64,000 nucleotides of DNA from an uncultured Oscillospiraceae bacterium (GCA_934659425.1 CAKUHU010000004.1:52394-116393), one strand, 5' to 3'; counted from the stretch's first letter, positions 16,918 through 26,518 are shown. Notes: generated by a model not told the origin, from the letters alone. Numbers and translations are program-made.

Positions 16918-17484
16918 TCAGGGCAAGATGGGGACAATGAGCTTGGTATACTGGCGGGCCAGATCTTGGGCGTCTGGCTGGCTGCCGTGGTCAAACCACC
17001 ACTGTATCGCCGCGATAAAACTGCCGCTGATATGGTTTTTGAAGAAATCAAGGGAGATGCCCTTCAGCTCATTTTTTCGTTGCCGGAGGATATACCGGTC
17101 GGTAAATTCATCCATATATTCCCGCAGGCAGGCAATGAAAAAGCTCCCGCTCTCGCTGGACAGGATGCCGTGAATCATTTTCCCGTTTCGGGCCATATGG
17201 GTGAGGATATGGGCGAGCACCCGCTGGATATTTTCCTCCTCCTGCTGTGGCGGAGTTTCCTCCTCGGGGAGGGGCGAATAATAGAAAATATGTTCAAATA
17301 GCTCCGTACAGATCTCCCGGAGCAGATCCTCCTTGGCGGGGAAATGGGCGTAAAAAGTGCTGCGGCCGATGTTGGCGGTGTCGATGATCTCCTGGATGGT
17401 GATTTGTGAATACTTCTTTTGGGAAAGCAGGGTGCTGAAAGCCTCATAGATGGCATGGCGGGTCTTTTGCTTCCTTCTGTCCAT
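16918..17484 (-). CDS. TetR-family repressor of the adjacent MATE pumps
   Basis: A 188-residue TetR-type regulator. The N-terminal helix-turn-helix is seen in ITIQEIIDTANIGRSTFYAHF, residues ~27-47, and the C-terminal ligand domain (FFKNHISGSFIAAIQWWF) is of the TetR_C_11-like kind common in Firmicutes. Start ATG at 17484 has GGAGAG nine bases upstream; a longer frame lacks a start with a ribosome site. It is divergent from MATE pump 1, and an exact palindrome (17599-17615) lies on that pump's -35 box. A very similar site is on pump 2. Repression of both pumps is inferred from this arrangement. Confidence 0.85.
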   Translation of the reverse strand: MDRRKQKTRHAIYEAFSTLLSQKKYSQITIQEIIDTANIGRSTFYAHFPAKEDLLREICTELFEHIFYYSPLPEEETPPQQEEENIQRVLAHILTHMARNGKMIHGILSSESGSFFIACLREYMDEFTDRYILRQRKNELKGISLDFFKNHISGSFIAAIQWWFDHGSQPDAQDLARQYTKLIVPILP

Positions 17485-17598
17485 AATGTTTCTCTCTCCA
17501 TTTTGAAACAATTTTTTTGATCTGTTCAGTATCGTACATTTGAAAGAAAACGGTTCTTGCATTTGATGCCCAGGGAATTATAATAAAGTCGCAAGTTA

Positions 17599-17615
17599 TT
17601 GAACATACTGTTCAA
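17599..17615. promoter_or_regulatory. Palindromic TetR operator overlapping the MATE 1 promoter
   Basis: Perfect inverted repeat of TTGAACA and TGTTCAA separated by TAC. Its left arm is also the -35 box (TTGAAC) of a promoter with -10 TATATA at 17621-17626 (16-base spacer), so binding would block transcription of MATE 1. A near-copy is at 19194-19212. Confidence 0.7.
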
Positions 17616-17675
17616 AAGCATATATAGTGTACTACTTTGCGGGCGTGTTGTCAAAGGAAAGGGAGGAAATTGGTT

Positions 17676-18998
17676 ATGGATGCGGCGGGCACCAGACGTG
17701 AATACTTAAAAGCACTCTATATGCTGGCCATCCCAGTGATGCTGGAGCAGTTGGGACAAATCCTGCTGGGGACAGTGGACACCTACTTTGCTGGCCGAAT
17801 TGGGGATAATGCCATCGCTGCAATCAATGTGACCAACATGTTTATGAATTTGTTTATCACCATATTCAACTCCCTGGGCTTGGGGATCGTGGTGATGATC
17901 TCCCACGCATTGGGAGCGCGTGATGGGGTCAAAGCGAATCGTATCCTCCGCCAAGCGGTGCAGATGGGGACGATGATCGGGCTGGGCATCGGATTGATCA
18001 ATCTATTCTGCGGAAAAGTATTTTTACAACTGGCGGGAGCTGAGGGCGAGATATTAGAGATGGGGATCACCTACTATCTGGCAGTCTGTGTGCCCTGTGT
18101 GTTCCTGAGCTTGGTCATGATCCTGGCCAGTGGCCTTAAGGCGGCTCAGAATACCCGTGCCAGCATGCGGGCGGCCTTGGCTGCTAATATCGTCAATGCT
18201 GTGCTGGATGCCCTTTTTGTCCATATGGGATGGGGCGTTTTGGGGTTGGGAGTCGCCACCACCCTGGCCCGGGCATTGAATCTCTGCCTGTTGCTGCGGC
18301 TGTATATCCGCCCCGTCACCTCTTTGAAGCTGGACCATACCGGCTGGTCCCGGGATCTTCCCCTTATGAAGGAGCTGATCGGTTACAGCGGTCCCATCAT
18401 GCTGACCCAGCTGGCCGCACGGTTCGCCATTTTGGTCCACGGCTCTTTGACGCTGCGTTTGGGCAGTATTTTCTATACGGCCAACAGCATTACCACCCAG
18501 ATCGACGAATATGCCTGTGTTCCATCGGCGGGCTTTGAGGCGGCCACCGCCACTATGGTGAGCAATTCCTTGGGGGCGGAAAAGCCCCGGGATGCCGTCC
18601 GATATGCGAAGCTGGCCTTTTTCTCCACCACTTTTTGGATGACGGCATTGGGTATCGTGCTGGCAGCCTTCGCCATTCCTCTCGCAGCTCTCTTTACCCA
18701 AACGACGGAGATCCAGGAGATGGTGAGGCAGGTGTTGACCCTCATGGTGTTTTTCAACTGGACATCGGCGTTGTCCCACATTATGACCAGTGCAGTGCAG
18801 GGGACCGGCGATTCCCGGTATCCCTTCTACGTCACCTTGGCGGGCAATGTCCTGATGCGGCTGGGGATGGGATATGTATTGGCCTATGTCCTTCATTGGA
18901 ACCTGATCGGCATCTGGTGCGGCATCATTCTGGATTTCCTGCTGCGGGGGAACCTGCTGGTGGCCCGCCTGGTCAAAAAATTCCGGGTAAAGGACTGA
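17676..18998 (+). CDS. MATE-family multidrug efflux pump 1
   Basis: A 440-residue, 12-helix exporter of the MATE family (MatE domain twice). The early motif PVMLEQLGQILLGTVDTYFAG and the mid-protein GYSGPIMLTQLAARFAIL are typical. It should expel cationic drugs or dyes in exchange for Na+ or H+. ATG at 17676 follows GGGAGG by nine bases; the longer upstream frame is rejected. It is divergent from the TetR gene and very similar along its whole length to the next gene, indicating tandem duplication. A strong terminator separates the two pumps. Confidence 0.93.
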   Translation: MDAAGTRREYLKALYMLAIPVMLEQLGQILLGTVDTYFAGRIGDNAIAAINVTNMFMNLFITIFNSLGLGIVVMISHALGARDGVKANRILRQAVQMGTMIGLGIGLINLFCGKVFLQLAGAEGEILEMGITYYLAVCVPCVFLSLVMILASGLKAAQNTRASMRAALAANIVNAVLDALFVHMGWGVLGLGVATTLARALNLCLLLRLYIRPVTSLKLDHTGWSRDLPLMKELIGYSGPIMLTQLAARFAILVHGSLTLRLGSIFYTANSITTQIDEYACVPSAGFEAATATMVSNSLGAEKPRDAVRYAKLAFFSTTFWMTALGIVLAAFAIPLAALFTQTTEIQEMVRQVLTLMVFFNWTSALSHIMTSAVQGTGDSRYPFYVTLAGNVLMRLGMGYVLAYVLHWNLIGIWCGIILDFLLRGNLLVARLVKKFRVKD

Positions 18999-19008
18999 GC
19001 CTTATTTG

Positions 19009-19057
19009 AAAGCAGCGAACACGCCGCCTCAAACAAGGGCGGCGTGTTCGCTGCTTT
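19009..19057 (+). terminator. Strong terminator between the two MATE genes
   Basis: Twenty-base arms starting AAAGCAGCGAACACGCCGCC form a near-perfect stem with an 8-base loop; the 3' end is CTGCTTT. Confidence 0.8.
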
Positions 19058-19154
19058 CAGAGGAGAAAGAGTGGTTCCTGCGGGAGAGCCAAAAGAATTT
19101 TAAAACTTTTTCGCAAAAATGTTCCGTATCTTACAATGCTGCGGGAAATGTTTG

Positions 19155-19212
19155 TTGCTTTTGCCGGCCGGTGAAGTATAATGTATATAGTTTTCTGAAC
19201 ATATTGTTCGGA
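19155..19212 (+). promoter_or_regulatory. Promoter and TetR-type operator of MATE 2
   Basis: -35 TTGCTT (19155-19160), 16-base spacer, -10 TATAAT (19177-19182). An imperfect palindrome, TCTGAACA and TGTTCGGA around TAT (19194-19212), lies just downstream of the start region. It shares GAACA-TAy-TGTTC with the operator of MATE 1, so the same TetR protein probably controls both. Confidence 0.65.
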
Positions 19213-19218
19213 AAATGA

Positions 19219-19245
19219 CACGGGCCCCGCTTCGTGAGGCCCGTC
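19219..19245 (+). other. Hairpin in the MATE 2 leader
   Basis: ACGGGCC and GGCCCGT pair around an 11-base loop between the operator and the start codon. There is no T run, so it is more likely a leader or stability element than a terminator. Confidence 0.4.
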
Positions 19246-19270
19246 CCAGTTTGGCAGAAGGAGTTTTTCT

Positions 19271-20611
19271 ATGATAGATGCAGAGGCCTTGCCCCGCAGC
19301 TCGACCAGCGGATCCCTAAAGGTGATCTATACTCTGGCGGTGCCGGTGATGCTGGAACAGCTGGGGCAGATCTTTTTGGGGACAGTGGATACTTATTTTG
19401 CCGGACAGATCGGAGATACGGCCATTTCCGCCATCGGCGTGACCAATATGTTTATGACGCTGTTTGGTGGTGTATTCAATGCGCTGGGGCTGGGGATCGT
19501 GGTGATGATCTCCGGAGCTTTAGGGGCCTCTGACATTCCCAAAGCCAACCGGGTCCTGCGTCAGGCCATCCAGTTGGGGATAGCCGTCAGTATGGGGATC
19601 GGCCTTTTGAACTTCTTTTTTGGAGGAGCTTTCCTGCGTGCCGCAGGCGCGGAGGGGGAAGTGCTGAGGATCGGGCAGACCTATTATATGGCTGTGGGCG
19701 TTCCCTGTGTCTTTATGTGCATGATCATGATGCTGGCCAATGCGCTGAAGGCGGCACAGAACACCAGGGCCAGCATGAAGGCGGCCTTGATCGCTAATGT
19801 GGTAAATGCCCTTTTGGATGCGCTGTTTATCCATCTGGGGATGGGCGTTTGGGGATTGGGGATGGCCACCACCCTGGCCCGGGTGCTGAATGTCTGCCTG
19901 CTGCTGCGGCTGTTTATTCGTCCGGTGACCCCCCTAAAGCTGGACAACACGGGCTGGGCCAGGGACGTACCGCTCATGAAGGAACTGATATGCTACAGCG
20001 GTCCCATCATGCTGACGCAGCTCACTGCCCGGATCGCGATCGTATTCCACGGGTCCATGATCCTGCGGCTGGGGGACAGCTTCTATACGGCCAACAGCAT
20101 CATCGGGCAGATCGACAACTACGCCTGTATCCCCGGAGAGGGCTTTTTGACAGCCACAGCCACCCTGGTGAGCAACTCCTTGGGGGCAGACAGGCCCAAG
20201 GATGCCGCCGGTTATACCAAACTGGCCCTGATCCAGGCCATGTCCTGTATCACTGTGATTACGGTATTCCTGGTCGTTTTTGCCATTCCGTTGGCCGGAA
20301 TCTTCACCAAGACCGTGGAGATTCAGATGTTGGTAAAGCAGGTTTTGATGCTGCTGCTGTTTTTCAATTGGACGTCGCCCATGGCCCATGTCATGACCAG
20401 CGCAGTCCAAGGTCTGGGCGATTCTCGGTATCCCTTCTACATCACCTTGGTGGGAAACGGAGTCCGGCTGGCGGTAGGCTATCTTTTAGCCTATGCTGTG
20501 GGATGGAAACTGCTGGGCATTTGGTGCGGGATCGTGCTGGATTTCCTGCTTCGGGGCCTGCTGCTCAGCTATCATTTCGTTCGTTATTTTTCCCCAAAAG
20601 CTAAAACATAA
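19271..20611 (+). CDS. MATE-family multidrug efflux pump 2
   Basis: A 446-residue paralog of the preceding pump, with the same motifs (PVMLEQLGQIFLGTVDTYFAG; CYSGPIMLTQLTARIAI; FFNWTSPMAHVMTSAVQGLG). Twelve transmembrane helices are expected. ATG at 19271 follows AAGGAG. It has its own promoter and an operator like that of pump 1, so it forms a co-regulated pair and not an operon. The pair may extrude related compounds, or the copies may have diverged in specificity; the sequence does not decide. Confidence 0.93.
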   Translation: MIDAEALPRSSTSGSLKVIYTLAVPVMLEQLGQIFLGTVDTYFAGQIGDTAISAIGVTNMFMTLFGGVFNALGLGIVVMISGALGASDIPKANRVLRQAIQLGIAVSMGIGLLNFFFGGAFLRAAGAEGEVLRIGQTYYMAVGVPCVFMCMIMMLANALKAAQNTRASMKAALIANVVNALLDALFIHLGMGVWGLGMATTLARVLNVCLLLRLFIRPVTPLKLDNTGWARDVPLMKELICYSGPIMLTQLTARIAIVFHGSMILRLGDSFYTANSIIGQIDNYACIPGEGFLTATATLVSNSLGADRPKDAAGYTKLALIQAMSCITVITVFLVVFAIPLAGIFTKTVEIQMLVKQVLMLLLFFNWTSPMAHVMTSAVQGLGDSRYPFYITLVGNGVRLAVGYLLAYAVGWKLLGIWCGIVLDFLLRGLLLSYHFVRYFSPKAKT

Positions 20612-20647
20612 AAAAGTGCCGTGTCCAAATAGGACACGGCACTTTTT
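20609..20647. terminator. Bidirectional terminator between MATE 2 and hppA
   Basis: AAAAAAGTGCCGTGTCC pairs with GGACACGGCACTTTTTT around a 4-6 base loop; it suits both convergent genes. Confidence 0.85.
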
Positions 20648-20657
20648 TGACATGTTA

Positions 20658-22784
20658 TCAGCCGATCAGGGCGGTCAGGTTGCAGTTGACGATCAGAGTG
20701 GAGAATACGATGGAGACGGTGGAGCACAGCTTAATGAGGATATTGAGGGAGGGGCCGGAGGTATCCTTGAAGGGATCGCCCACCGTATCGCCGATGACGG
20801 CGGCTTTGTGGCACTCAGATCCCTTGCCTCCGTGATGGCCGCCTTCAATATACTTCTTGGCGTTGTCCCAAGCGCCGCCGGCGTTGGACATGAACACAGC
20901 CACGGCAAAGCCGGTGACGGTGACGCCCCCCAGCAGGCCGATGACGGCCTCAGGCCCCAGCAGCAGTCCAGTGACCACGGGGACGATGATGGCGAGCAGG
21001 GAGGGGGCTACCATCTCACGGAGAGCGCCCCGAGTGCACAGATCTACGCAGGAAGCGTAGTCGGGATCGGCGGTGCCCTCCATAATGCCGGCAATCTCCC
21101 GGAACTGGCGGCGGACCTCGACCACGATGGACTGGGCGGCCCGCTGGACGCCGGACATAGTGAAGGCGGCAAAGACAAAGGTGAGCATGGCACCGATGAA
21201 GATGCCTACCAGCACGGCGGGGTTGGTGAGCTCCAGGTCAATGGCCGTGGTCTTGGCCTTGACCACATCCACATAGGATACCAACAGGGCCAAGGCAGTC
21301 AGCGCGGCGGAGCCGATGGCGAAGCCCTTACCGGTAGCGGCAGTGGTGTTGCCAAGGGAATCCAGTGCATCGGTGCGGTTGCGGACCTCTTCGCCCAGGC
21401 CGCTCATCTCGGCGATGCCGCCGGCGTTGTCGGCCACAGGGCCATAGGCGTCGGTGGCCAGGGTGATACCCAAGGTGGACAGCATGCCCACAGCGGCGAT
21501 GCCGATGCCATAAAGCCCCTTGGCAAAGCTGGCCTGATAGAGCTCTTGGTTGGCGGTGTTCAGAGAACCGCCGGCTGCCAGGAAAGCCACGATGATGGCG
21601 ATGGAGATGATAACGATAGGGGCAGCGGTGGAGTTCATACCCAGGGACAGACCGCCGATGATGGTGGTGGCAGCGCCGGTCTCGGTGGAGTCGGATAAAG
21701 TCTGGGTAGGCTTATAGGTATCGGAGGTAAAGTACTCGGTGAAATAGCCGATGGCGCAGCCGGCAATCAGGCCGGCCACGATAGCGATATAGGGGCCCCA
21801 GGAGCCCATCAGGAGATAGGTGATGGGGGCGGACACAATGGCGGCCAGCAGGGCGGCGGTATAAGTGCCCTTACGGAGCGTAGTCAGCAGGGAACGCTGG
21901 TCGGCGTTTTCCTCGGTGCGGACCAGGAAGGAGCCCAGCAGAGAACACAGTACGCCGACTACAGCTACGGCCAGAGGCAGCAGCATGGCATTCCAGGCCA
22001 CACCGTCAGCGGCAAAAGCGGAGGCGCCCAAAGCAAAGGTGGCCAGGATGGAGCCTACATAGGATTCATAGAGGTCAGCGCCCATACCGGCCACATCGCC
22101 TACGTTGTCGCCCACGTTGTCGGCGATGGTGGCGGGGTTGCGGGGATCGTCCTCAGGGATCCCGGCCTCCACCTTGCCCACCAGGTCGGCACCCACATCG
22201 GCGGCCTTGGTGAAGATGCCGCCGCCAACACGGGCAAACAGCGCCATAAAGGAGGCGCCCATGCCGAACATGACCATGGTTTGGGCGATCTGCTCTGCAC
22301 CATAGCCGGCGGCATACTTCAGGATATGGAACCACACGGTCACGTCCAGCAGGCCCAGGCCCACCACGGTAAAGCCCATGACGGTGCCGGAGGAGAAGGC
22401 CACGTTCAGGCCCCGGTTCAGGCTCTCATGGGCGGCGTTGGCAGTGCGTGCATTGGCGTTGGTGGCGATCTTCATTCCGATGAAGCCGCTGAGGGCGGAG
22501 TAGATACCGCCGGTCAGAAAAGCAAAGGGAATAAACCAATTGTCCAGCATATGGGTGGCCGCCAAAATGAGAAGGATCACAAAAACCACAGCGAAAATCT
22601 TGAGAACAGTAGTATACTGACGTTTCAAATACGCGTTGGCGCCTTTCCGAATGGAGGAGGCGATTTTTTGCATGCGCTCTGTCCCTTCAGAAAACTGCAT
22701 GACTTTACGGGTTTGCAGTGCCGCGAAGATCAAGGCGACAATAGACCCGACAAAGCCGATCCAAAATAGATTATCCATTTGCAA
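20658..22784 (-). CDS. hppA: K+-dependent membrane-bound pyrophosphatase (ion-pumping)
   Basis: A 708-residue integral membrane pyrophosphatase with about 16 helices that couples PPi hydrolysis to Na+ and/or H+ export. The catalytic signature [18 protein letters not shown] is at ~205, followed by [17 protein letters not shown]. The string [10 protein letters not shown] (~480) carries Ala where K+-independent enzymes have Lys, so the enzyme should be K+-dependent, a group that contains the Na+ pumps. The TTG at 22784 has GGGAG at good spacing (11 bases); the ATG two codons later is further away. It has its own promoter (22845-22873) and shares a bidirectional terminator with MATE 2. Confidence 0.94.
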   Translation of the reverse strand: MQMDNLFWIGFVGSIVALIFAALQTRKVMQFSEGTERMQKIASSIRKGANAYLKRQYTTVLKIFAVVFVILLILAATHMLDNWFIPFAFLTGGIYSALSGFIGMKIATNANARTANAAHESLNRGLNVAFSSGTVMGFTVVGLGLLDVTVWFHILKYAAGYGAEQIAQTMVMFGMGASFMALFARVGGGIFTKAADVGADLVGKVEAGIPEDDPRNPATIADNVGDNVGDVAGMGADLYESYVGSILATFALGASAFAADGVAWNAMLLPLAVAVVGVLCSLLGSFLVRTEENADQRSLLTTLRKGTYTAALLAAIVSAPITYLLMGSWGPYIAIVAGLIAGCAIGYFTEYFTSDTYKPTQTLSDSTETGAATTIIGGLSLGMNSTAAPIVIISIAIIVAFLAAGGSLNTANQELYQASFAKGLYGIGIAAVGMLSTLGITLATDAYGPVADNAGGIAEMSGLGEEVRNRTDALDSLGNTTAATGKGFAIGSAALTALALLVSYVDVVKAKTTAIDLELTNPAVLVGIFIGAMLTFVFAAFTMSGVQRAAQSIVVEVRRQFREIAGIMEGTADPDYASCVDLCTRGALREMVAPSLLAIIVPVVTGLLLGPEAVIGLLGGVTVTGFAVAVFMSNAGGAWDNAKKYIEGGHHGGKGSECHKAAVIGDTVGDPFKDTSGPSLNILIKLCSTVSIVFSTLIVNCNLTALIG

Positions 22785-22844
22785 TTTCTATCCAGCTCCC
22801 TTTCTTTTTTGAAATGTCAGACATCCCAAAAGAGTGTAACAATA

Positions 22845-22873
22845 ATTTTACCAACATATAATTTGATTTGCAA
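22845..22873 (-). promoter_or_regulatory. Promoter for hppA
   Basis: On the minus strand TTGCAA (22873-22868), 17-base spacer, TAAAAT (22850-22845). Confidence 0.5.
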
Positions 22874-22991
22874 GAGGTATTTTCCTTATGTGCTCAAGAA
22901 ATTGACATTTTGACAAAAAAATCTTGATAGAAAGCGGAACAGATAAAAAAGGCCTATTTTTATGCAAGGCATTATAGATCGGGTTGCAAAG

Positions 22992-23020
22992 TTGCAAAGG
23001 AGAGGAAAAACCTTTATAAT
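22992..23020 (+). promoter_or_regulatory. Promoter for udp
   Basis: TTGCAA (22992-22997), 17-base spacer, TATAAT (23015-23020). Confidence 0.6.
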
Positions 23021-23050
23021 AACCTTATCTAAAAATAATGAGGTGATTTT

Positions 23051-23827
23051 GTGCAGGAGCACGAGCTTCAATTCCATATCAAATGCAAAGAGGGAGACGT
23101 GGGCCGCTATTGCCTCCTGCCCGGTGACCCGGGCCGGTGTGAGAAGATCGCCGCCTATTTTGATGACCCAGTGAAGGTCCAGCAGAACCGGGAGTATGTG
23201 ATTTACACCGGCACACTGCGGGGAGAGAAGGTCAGCGTATGCTCCACTGGTATCGGAGGGCCTTCCGCGGTGATTGCTATGGAGGAGCTTCACAATATTG
23301 GGGCAGATACCTTTATCCGGGTGGGCACCTGCGGCGGCATCGCCCTGAAGGTCCAGGCCGATGATGTGGTCATCGCCACCGGCGCCGTCCGGCACGAGGG
23401 GGCCTCCCGGGAATATGCCCCTATCGAGTTCCCGGCGGTATCCAACTACCATGTCCAGGAGGCACTGGTCCAGGCGGCCAAGAACCTGGGTAAGCCCTGG
23501 CACGCGGGGGTGGTTCAATGTAAGGATTCCTTCTACGGCCAGCACGATCCCAAGAGAATGCCGGTGAGCTATGAGCTGCTGGCCAAGTGGGAGGCTTGGA
23601 AGCGGCTGGGTGTGCTGGCCTCTGAGATGGAGTCAGCTGCCCTCTTCTGCTGCGCTGCCGCACTGGACGTGCGCTGCGGCTCTTGCTTCCATGTCATCTG
23701 GAACCAGGAGCGGGAGGCCGCAGGGCTGGACCAGAAGGAGAGCCATGACTTGTCCGCCGCCATCGAGGTGGGCATCGAGGCGGTGAAGCTGCTCATTGAG
23801 GAAGACCGAAAAGCAGAAAACGCTTGA
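23051..23827 (+). CDS. udp: Uridine phosphorylase
   Basis: A 258-residue cytosolic nucleoside phosphorylase (PNP/UDP family). Visible: [18 protein letters not shown], the phosphate-binding [15 protein letters not shown] (~67), RVGTCGGIA (~95) and the nucleoside-binding SEMESAALF (~190). The Glu-Met-Glu motif and the overall pattern fit uridine phosphorylase rather than the purine enzymes. It splits uridine to uracil and ribose-1-phosphate for salvage. The GTG at 23051 follows GAGGTG. It is monocistronic, with promoter and terminator on either side. Confidence 0.88.
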   Translation: MQEHELQFHIKCKEGDVGRYCLLPGDPGRCEKIAAYFDDPVKVQQNREYVIYTGTLRGEKVSVCSTGIGGPSAVIAMEELHNIGADTFIRVGTCGGIALKVQADDVVIATGAVRHEGASREYAPIEFPAVSNYHVQEALVQAAKNLGKPWHAGVVQCKDSFYGQHDPKRMPVSYELLAKWEAWKRLGVLASEMESAALFCCAAALDVRCGSCFHVIWNQEREAAGLDQKESHDLSAAIEVGIEAVKLLIEEDRKAENA

Positions 23828-23840
23828 GATCGGGTGTGAG

Positions 23841-23882
23841 AAAAGTCCCTGTGCTGCCCATGGGCAGCACAGGGACTTTTTT
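23841..23882 (+). terminator. Terminator after udp
   Basis: AAAAGTCCCTGTGCTGCC pairs with GGCAGCACAGGGACTTTT around CAT, with a T run. From here to 24260 (about 380 bases) no gene, tRNA or convincing promoter was seen. Confidence 0.85.
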
Positions 23883-24269
23883 GTTTCATCGGGGATATAT
23901 TGTTGACGATCTGAAATACGGCATAGTGATGGAGGAGGCGGCCATATTTGCCCATAGCCGCTGGACGGCCGCGCGGCTCATGCCGGGCTTTACCAGGGAA
24001 ATACATTGTGCTGCGTGCCCTTTTACCGTGTTTTTCTACAATGGAGCGCAATGGATCATAGCGTCAGCCTCCCTATATACTTACTTTCATTATGGGGAGA
24101 AAGGGCGTGGAAGGAATGTTTCCGTTATTTGGCCGCACTGCGCTTAATAAAATAAATCCATCTGGCCTGCCTTCTGCGCAGATTCAGCCAAGATCCCGGA
24201 TTGATCGGGATAGGGCACGTAGGGGACGCATCTCCGCTCCCTTCATATCTTAGAGGGGAGGAGGTGCCT

Positions 24270-25379
24270 ATGAACAACATCGTGACCTATGCGGAAGAGA
24301 AGCTGGAGACCTTTGACGCGGAGCCCTTTAACCGGGTGGACAGCCTGATCCTATCGTGGTTTTCCTACATACACCTGCCGGGGAAGATCCCTGAGGTCTG
24401 GGATTGGCAGGGAGTGCGGCTGGCAGAGCTGTTTCAGGCGGAACACTTTGCGGAGATGTTTGGTACTCTTTGGGACCCGGAGAGCAGCCGGCGGCTGTTT
24501 ACCGCCATGGCTGCCAGCCCCAGGTTCCGGGACGCCCGGGTGATGGGATATATAGAGCAGGTAGATCCTAAACAGGAAAAGCAGTTTGCGGCGGTGAGCT
24601 TTCAGCTGGACAGCGGACTCTGTTATGTGACGTTCCGGGGAACGGATTCCACCTTGGTGGGCTGGAAGGAGGATTTCAATATGGCATTTCAGTATCCGGT
24701 CCCAGCCCAGGAGGAGGCGGCCCGGTATCTGGAGCAGGCCGCAGACCATTGTGAGGGGACGCTCCGGTTGGGGGGACACTCCAAGGGGGGAAATCTGGCT
24801 GTCTATGCTGCGGCCAACAGTGGAGAAAGTCTCCAAAAACGGATCGCCCAGGTCTATTCCCACGACGGCCCAGGCTTTTTGGGAAGCGTTCTCCAGAGCA
24901 GAGAATTTCAAGCGGCCGCGCCGAAAATCGACAAAACGCTGCCGCAGTCCTCCCTGGTGGGGATGCTGTTGGAGCAGCAGGAGAACTTTTACATTGTAAA
25001 AAGTGACAAATTCAGCATTTGGCAGCACGACCCCTTTTCTTGGGAGGTAGAGGGGGATGATTTTTGCTTCTTGGATGCCCTGACACCCGACGCAAAATAC
25101 CTGGACCGGACGCTGAACCGCTGGATCAGCTCTCTCACCAGGGCCGAGCGGGAGCGCTTTGTGGATTCACTGTACGCTCTGGCGGAAATGGCCCACATTG
25201 ATACCCTTGCCCAGCTGCGTACAGAGTGGCAGGAGAGTGTTTCGGCCATCCTCCATGCTGCCTCCCAGCTGGACAGTGACACAAAGGATTTCCTGTTTGA
25301 AACGGTGAGGCAGTTGGTGGCACTGGGCATCAAAAATTTCCCCGAAATGTTGGCAGCTAAAGAGAATAGCGGCGGATAA
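24270..25379 (+). CDS. DUF2974 (Mbeg1-like) alpha/beta-hydrolase protein
   Basis: A 369-residue protein of the DUF2974/Mbeg1-like family, with a lipase-like core. The nucleophile elbow is LGGHSKGGNLA (Ser ~170), and YVTFRGTDSTLVGWKEDF (~127) is the typical oxyanion-side motif. SHDGPGF follows as in class 3 lipases. The substrate is unknown. The ATG at 24270 is preceded by GGAGG; 23 upstream in-frame residues are not part of it. It stands alone and ends at a strong terminator facing ldh. Confidence 0.8.
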   Translation: MNNIVTYAEEKLETFDAEPFNRVDSLILSWFSYIHLPGKIPEVWDWQGVRLAELFQAEHFAEMFGTLWDPESSRRLFTAMAASPRFRDARVMGYIEQVDPKQEKQFAAVSFQLDSGLCYVTFRGTDSTLVGWKEDFNMAFQYPVPAQEEAARYLEQAADHCEGTLRLGGHSKGGNLAVYAAANSGESLQKRIAQVYSHDGPGFLGSVLQSREFQAAAPKIDKTLPQSSLVGMLLEQQENFYIVKSDKFSIWQHDPFSWEVEGDDFCFLDALTPDAKYLDRTLNRWISSLTRAERERFVDSLYALAEMAHIDTLAQLRTEWQESVSAILHAASQLDSDTKDFLFETVRQLVALGIKNFPEMLAAKENSGG

Positions 25380-25385
25380 AAAGCG

Positions 25386-25423
25386 GAGAGCGGGCCGGCG
25401 AGGGCGCCGGCCCGCTCTTTTTT
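25386..25423. terminator. Terminator between the DUF2974 gene and ldh
   Basis: GAGCGGGCCGGCG and CGCCGGCCCGCTC form a GC-rich stem followed by six Ts. Confidence 0.8.
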
Positions 25424-25427
25424 GGGC

Positions 25428-26372
25428 TTATAGACCCAACTGGTCTGCCACCTCTTTTAAGGTTTTGGCCGACTGGTGGAAGGCTTCGCTCTCCCGGGGA
25501 GACATTTCGATTTCCAATACTTTCTCCGCTCCGCTTTGGCCCACCACGGCCGGAACGCTCATGCACAGATCGCCCACCCCGTAAAGCCCCCGCAGGTTGG
25601 TGGATACAGGCAGTACAGAATGCTCATCCCGAACGATGCACTGGGCGATCCGGGTGACAGCTGCGGCAATGCCGTAGTAAGTGGCGCCCTTTTTTTCAAT
25701 AATTTCATAGGCGGAATCCCGTACATCCTTATAAATGCGCTCCATGTTTTCCTGGTGGTTGGTATGGCCGCACAGCTCGCAGAAGTGGTCTAAATCTACG
25801 CCGGAGACGTTGGCGCTGCTCCACACTGCCAGCTCACTATCCCCGTGTTCGCCGATGATGAAGGCGTGGACACTCCGGCTGTCTACGCCGAGGTGCTGGC
25901 CCAGCAGGTATTTGAGGCGGGCGGTGTCCAGCACAGTGCCGGAGCCCAGCACTCTCTGAGGCGGAAAGTGGGAGAGCTTCTGCGCAGCCCAGGTCAGGAT
26001 ATCCACCGGATTGGAGACGATGAGCAGAATGGCCTCTTGGTTATGCCGGGTAATCTGGGGGATGATGGAGCGGAAGATAGCCACATTTTTTTGCACCAGC
26101 TCCAGCCGGGTCTCTCCCGGCTTTTGGTTGGCACCGGCGGTAATGACAATAAGGGCGCATTCGGCCAAGTCGGGATAGTCCCCGGCATAGATTTTCATAG
26201 GGCGGGCAAAGGGGAGGCCGTGGGCCAGGTCCATGGCCTCTCCCTCGGCCTTGTCCCGGTTCACGTCGATGAGGACCAATTCAGAAAAAACACCGGTTTT
26301 CATCATGGCAAAGGCGGTGGCAGAGCCTACGAACCCGCAGCCGATAACAGCGGCTTTTTGGATGTTGACCAT
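25428..26372 (-). CDS. ldh: L-lactate dehydrogenase
   Basis: A 314-residue NAD-dependent LDH reducing pyruvate to lactate. Rossmann motif VIGCGFVGSATAFAMM (~9), substrate loop AGANQKPGETR (~89) with Gln, the mark of lactate rather than malate dehydrogenases, and the catalytic His in FIIGEHGDSE (~180). Full length. The ATG at 26372 has GGAG upstream. It is divergent from the metal-responsive arsR-type gene; about 145 bases between them hold both promoters. Confidence 0.93.
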   Translation of the reverse strand: MVNIQKAAVIGCGFVGSATAFAMMKTGVFSELVLIDVNRDKAEGEAMDLAHGLPFARPMKIYAGDYPDLAECALIVITAGANQKPGETRLELVQKNVAIFRSIIPQITRHNQEAILLIVSNPVDILTWAAQKLSHFPPQRVLGSGTVLDTARLKYLLGQHLGVDSRSVHAFIIGEHGDSELAVWSSANVSGVDLDHFCELCGHTNHQENMERIYKDVRDSAYEIIEKKGATYYGIAAAVTRIAQCIVRDEHSVLPVSTNLRGLYGVGDLCMSVPAVVGQSGAEKVLEIEMSPRESEAFHQSAKTLKEVADQLGL

Positions 26373-26445
26373 TGGGGCAGCTCCTTTCCAAGCAATATGC
26401 TCTCATTATTGCCGCCTTTCCCAGAAAATATTTTTGCAAAGGCTA

Positions 26446-26501
26446 TTGACAATGGGAGAAGGATGGCTATAATGAACATATGAACAATCGTTCATATGTT
26501 C
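26446..26501 (+). promoter_or_regulatory. Promoter and ArsR/SmtB-type operator of the metal-efflux operon
   Basis: TTGACA (26446-26451), 16-base spacer, TATAAT (26468-26473). It is followed at once by a perfect 28-base palindrome (26474-26501) with arms GAACATATGAAC and GTTCATATGTTC around AATC. The ATATGAAC/GTTCATAT core is the classic CadC/SmtB-type operator. Metal-free repressor here would cover the start of transcription. Confidence 0.85.
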
Positions 26502-26518
26502 GCAGAGGAGGGAGATCC

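Noticed and set aside
20493..21698. Long plus-strand frame (401 codons) opposite hppA
   Set aside because: Gly/His/Asp-rich antisense of the conserved pyrophosphatase, with no start signal; starts inside MATE 2.
23883..24260. Open frames in the gap between udp and the DUF2974 gene
   Set aside because: No ribosome site, no protein family, and they run across the udp terminator; no tRNA or promoter was recognisable either.
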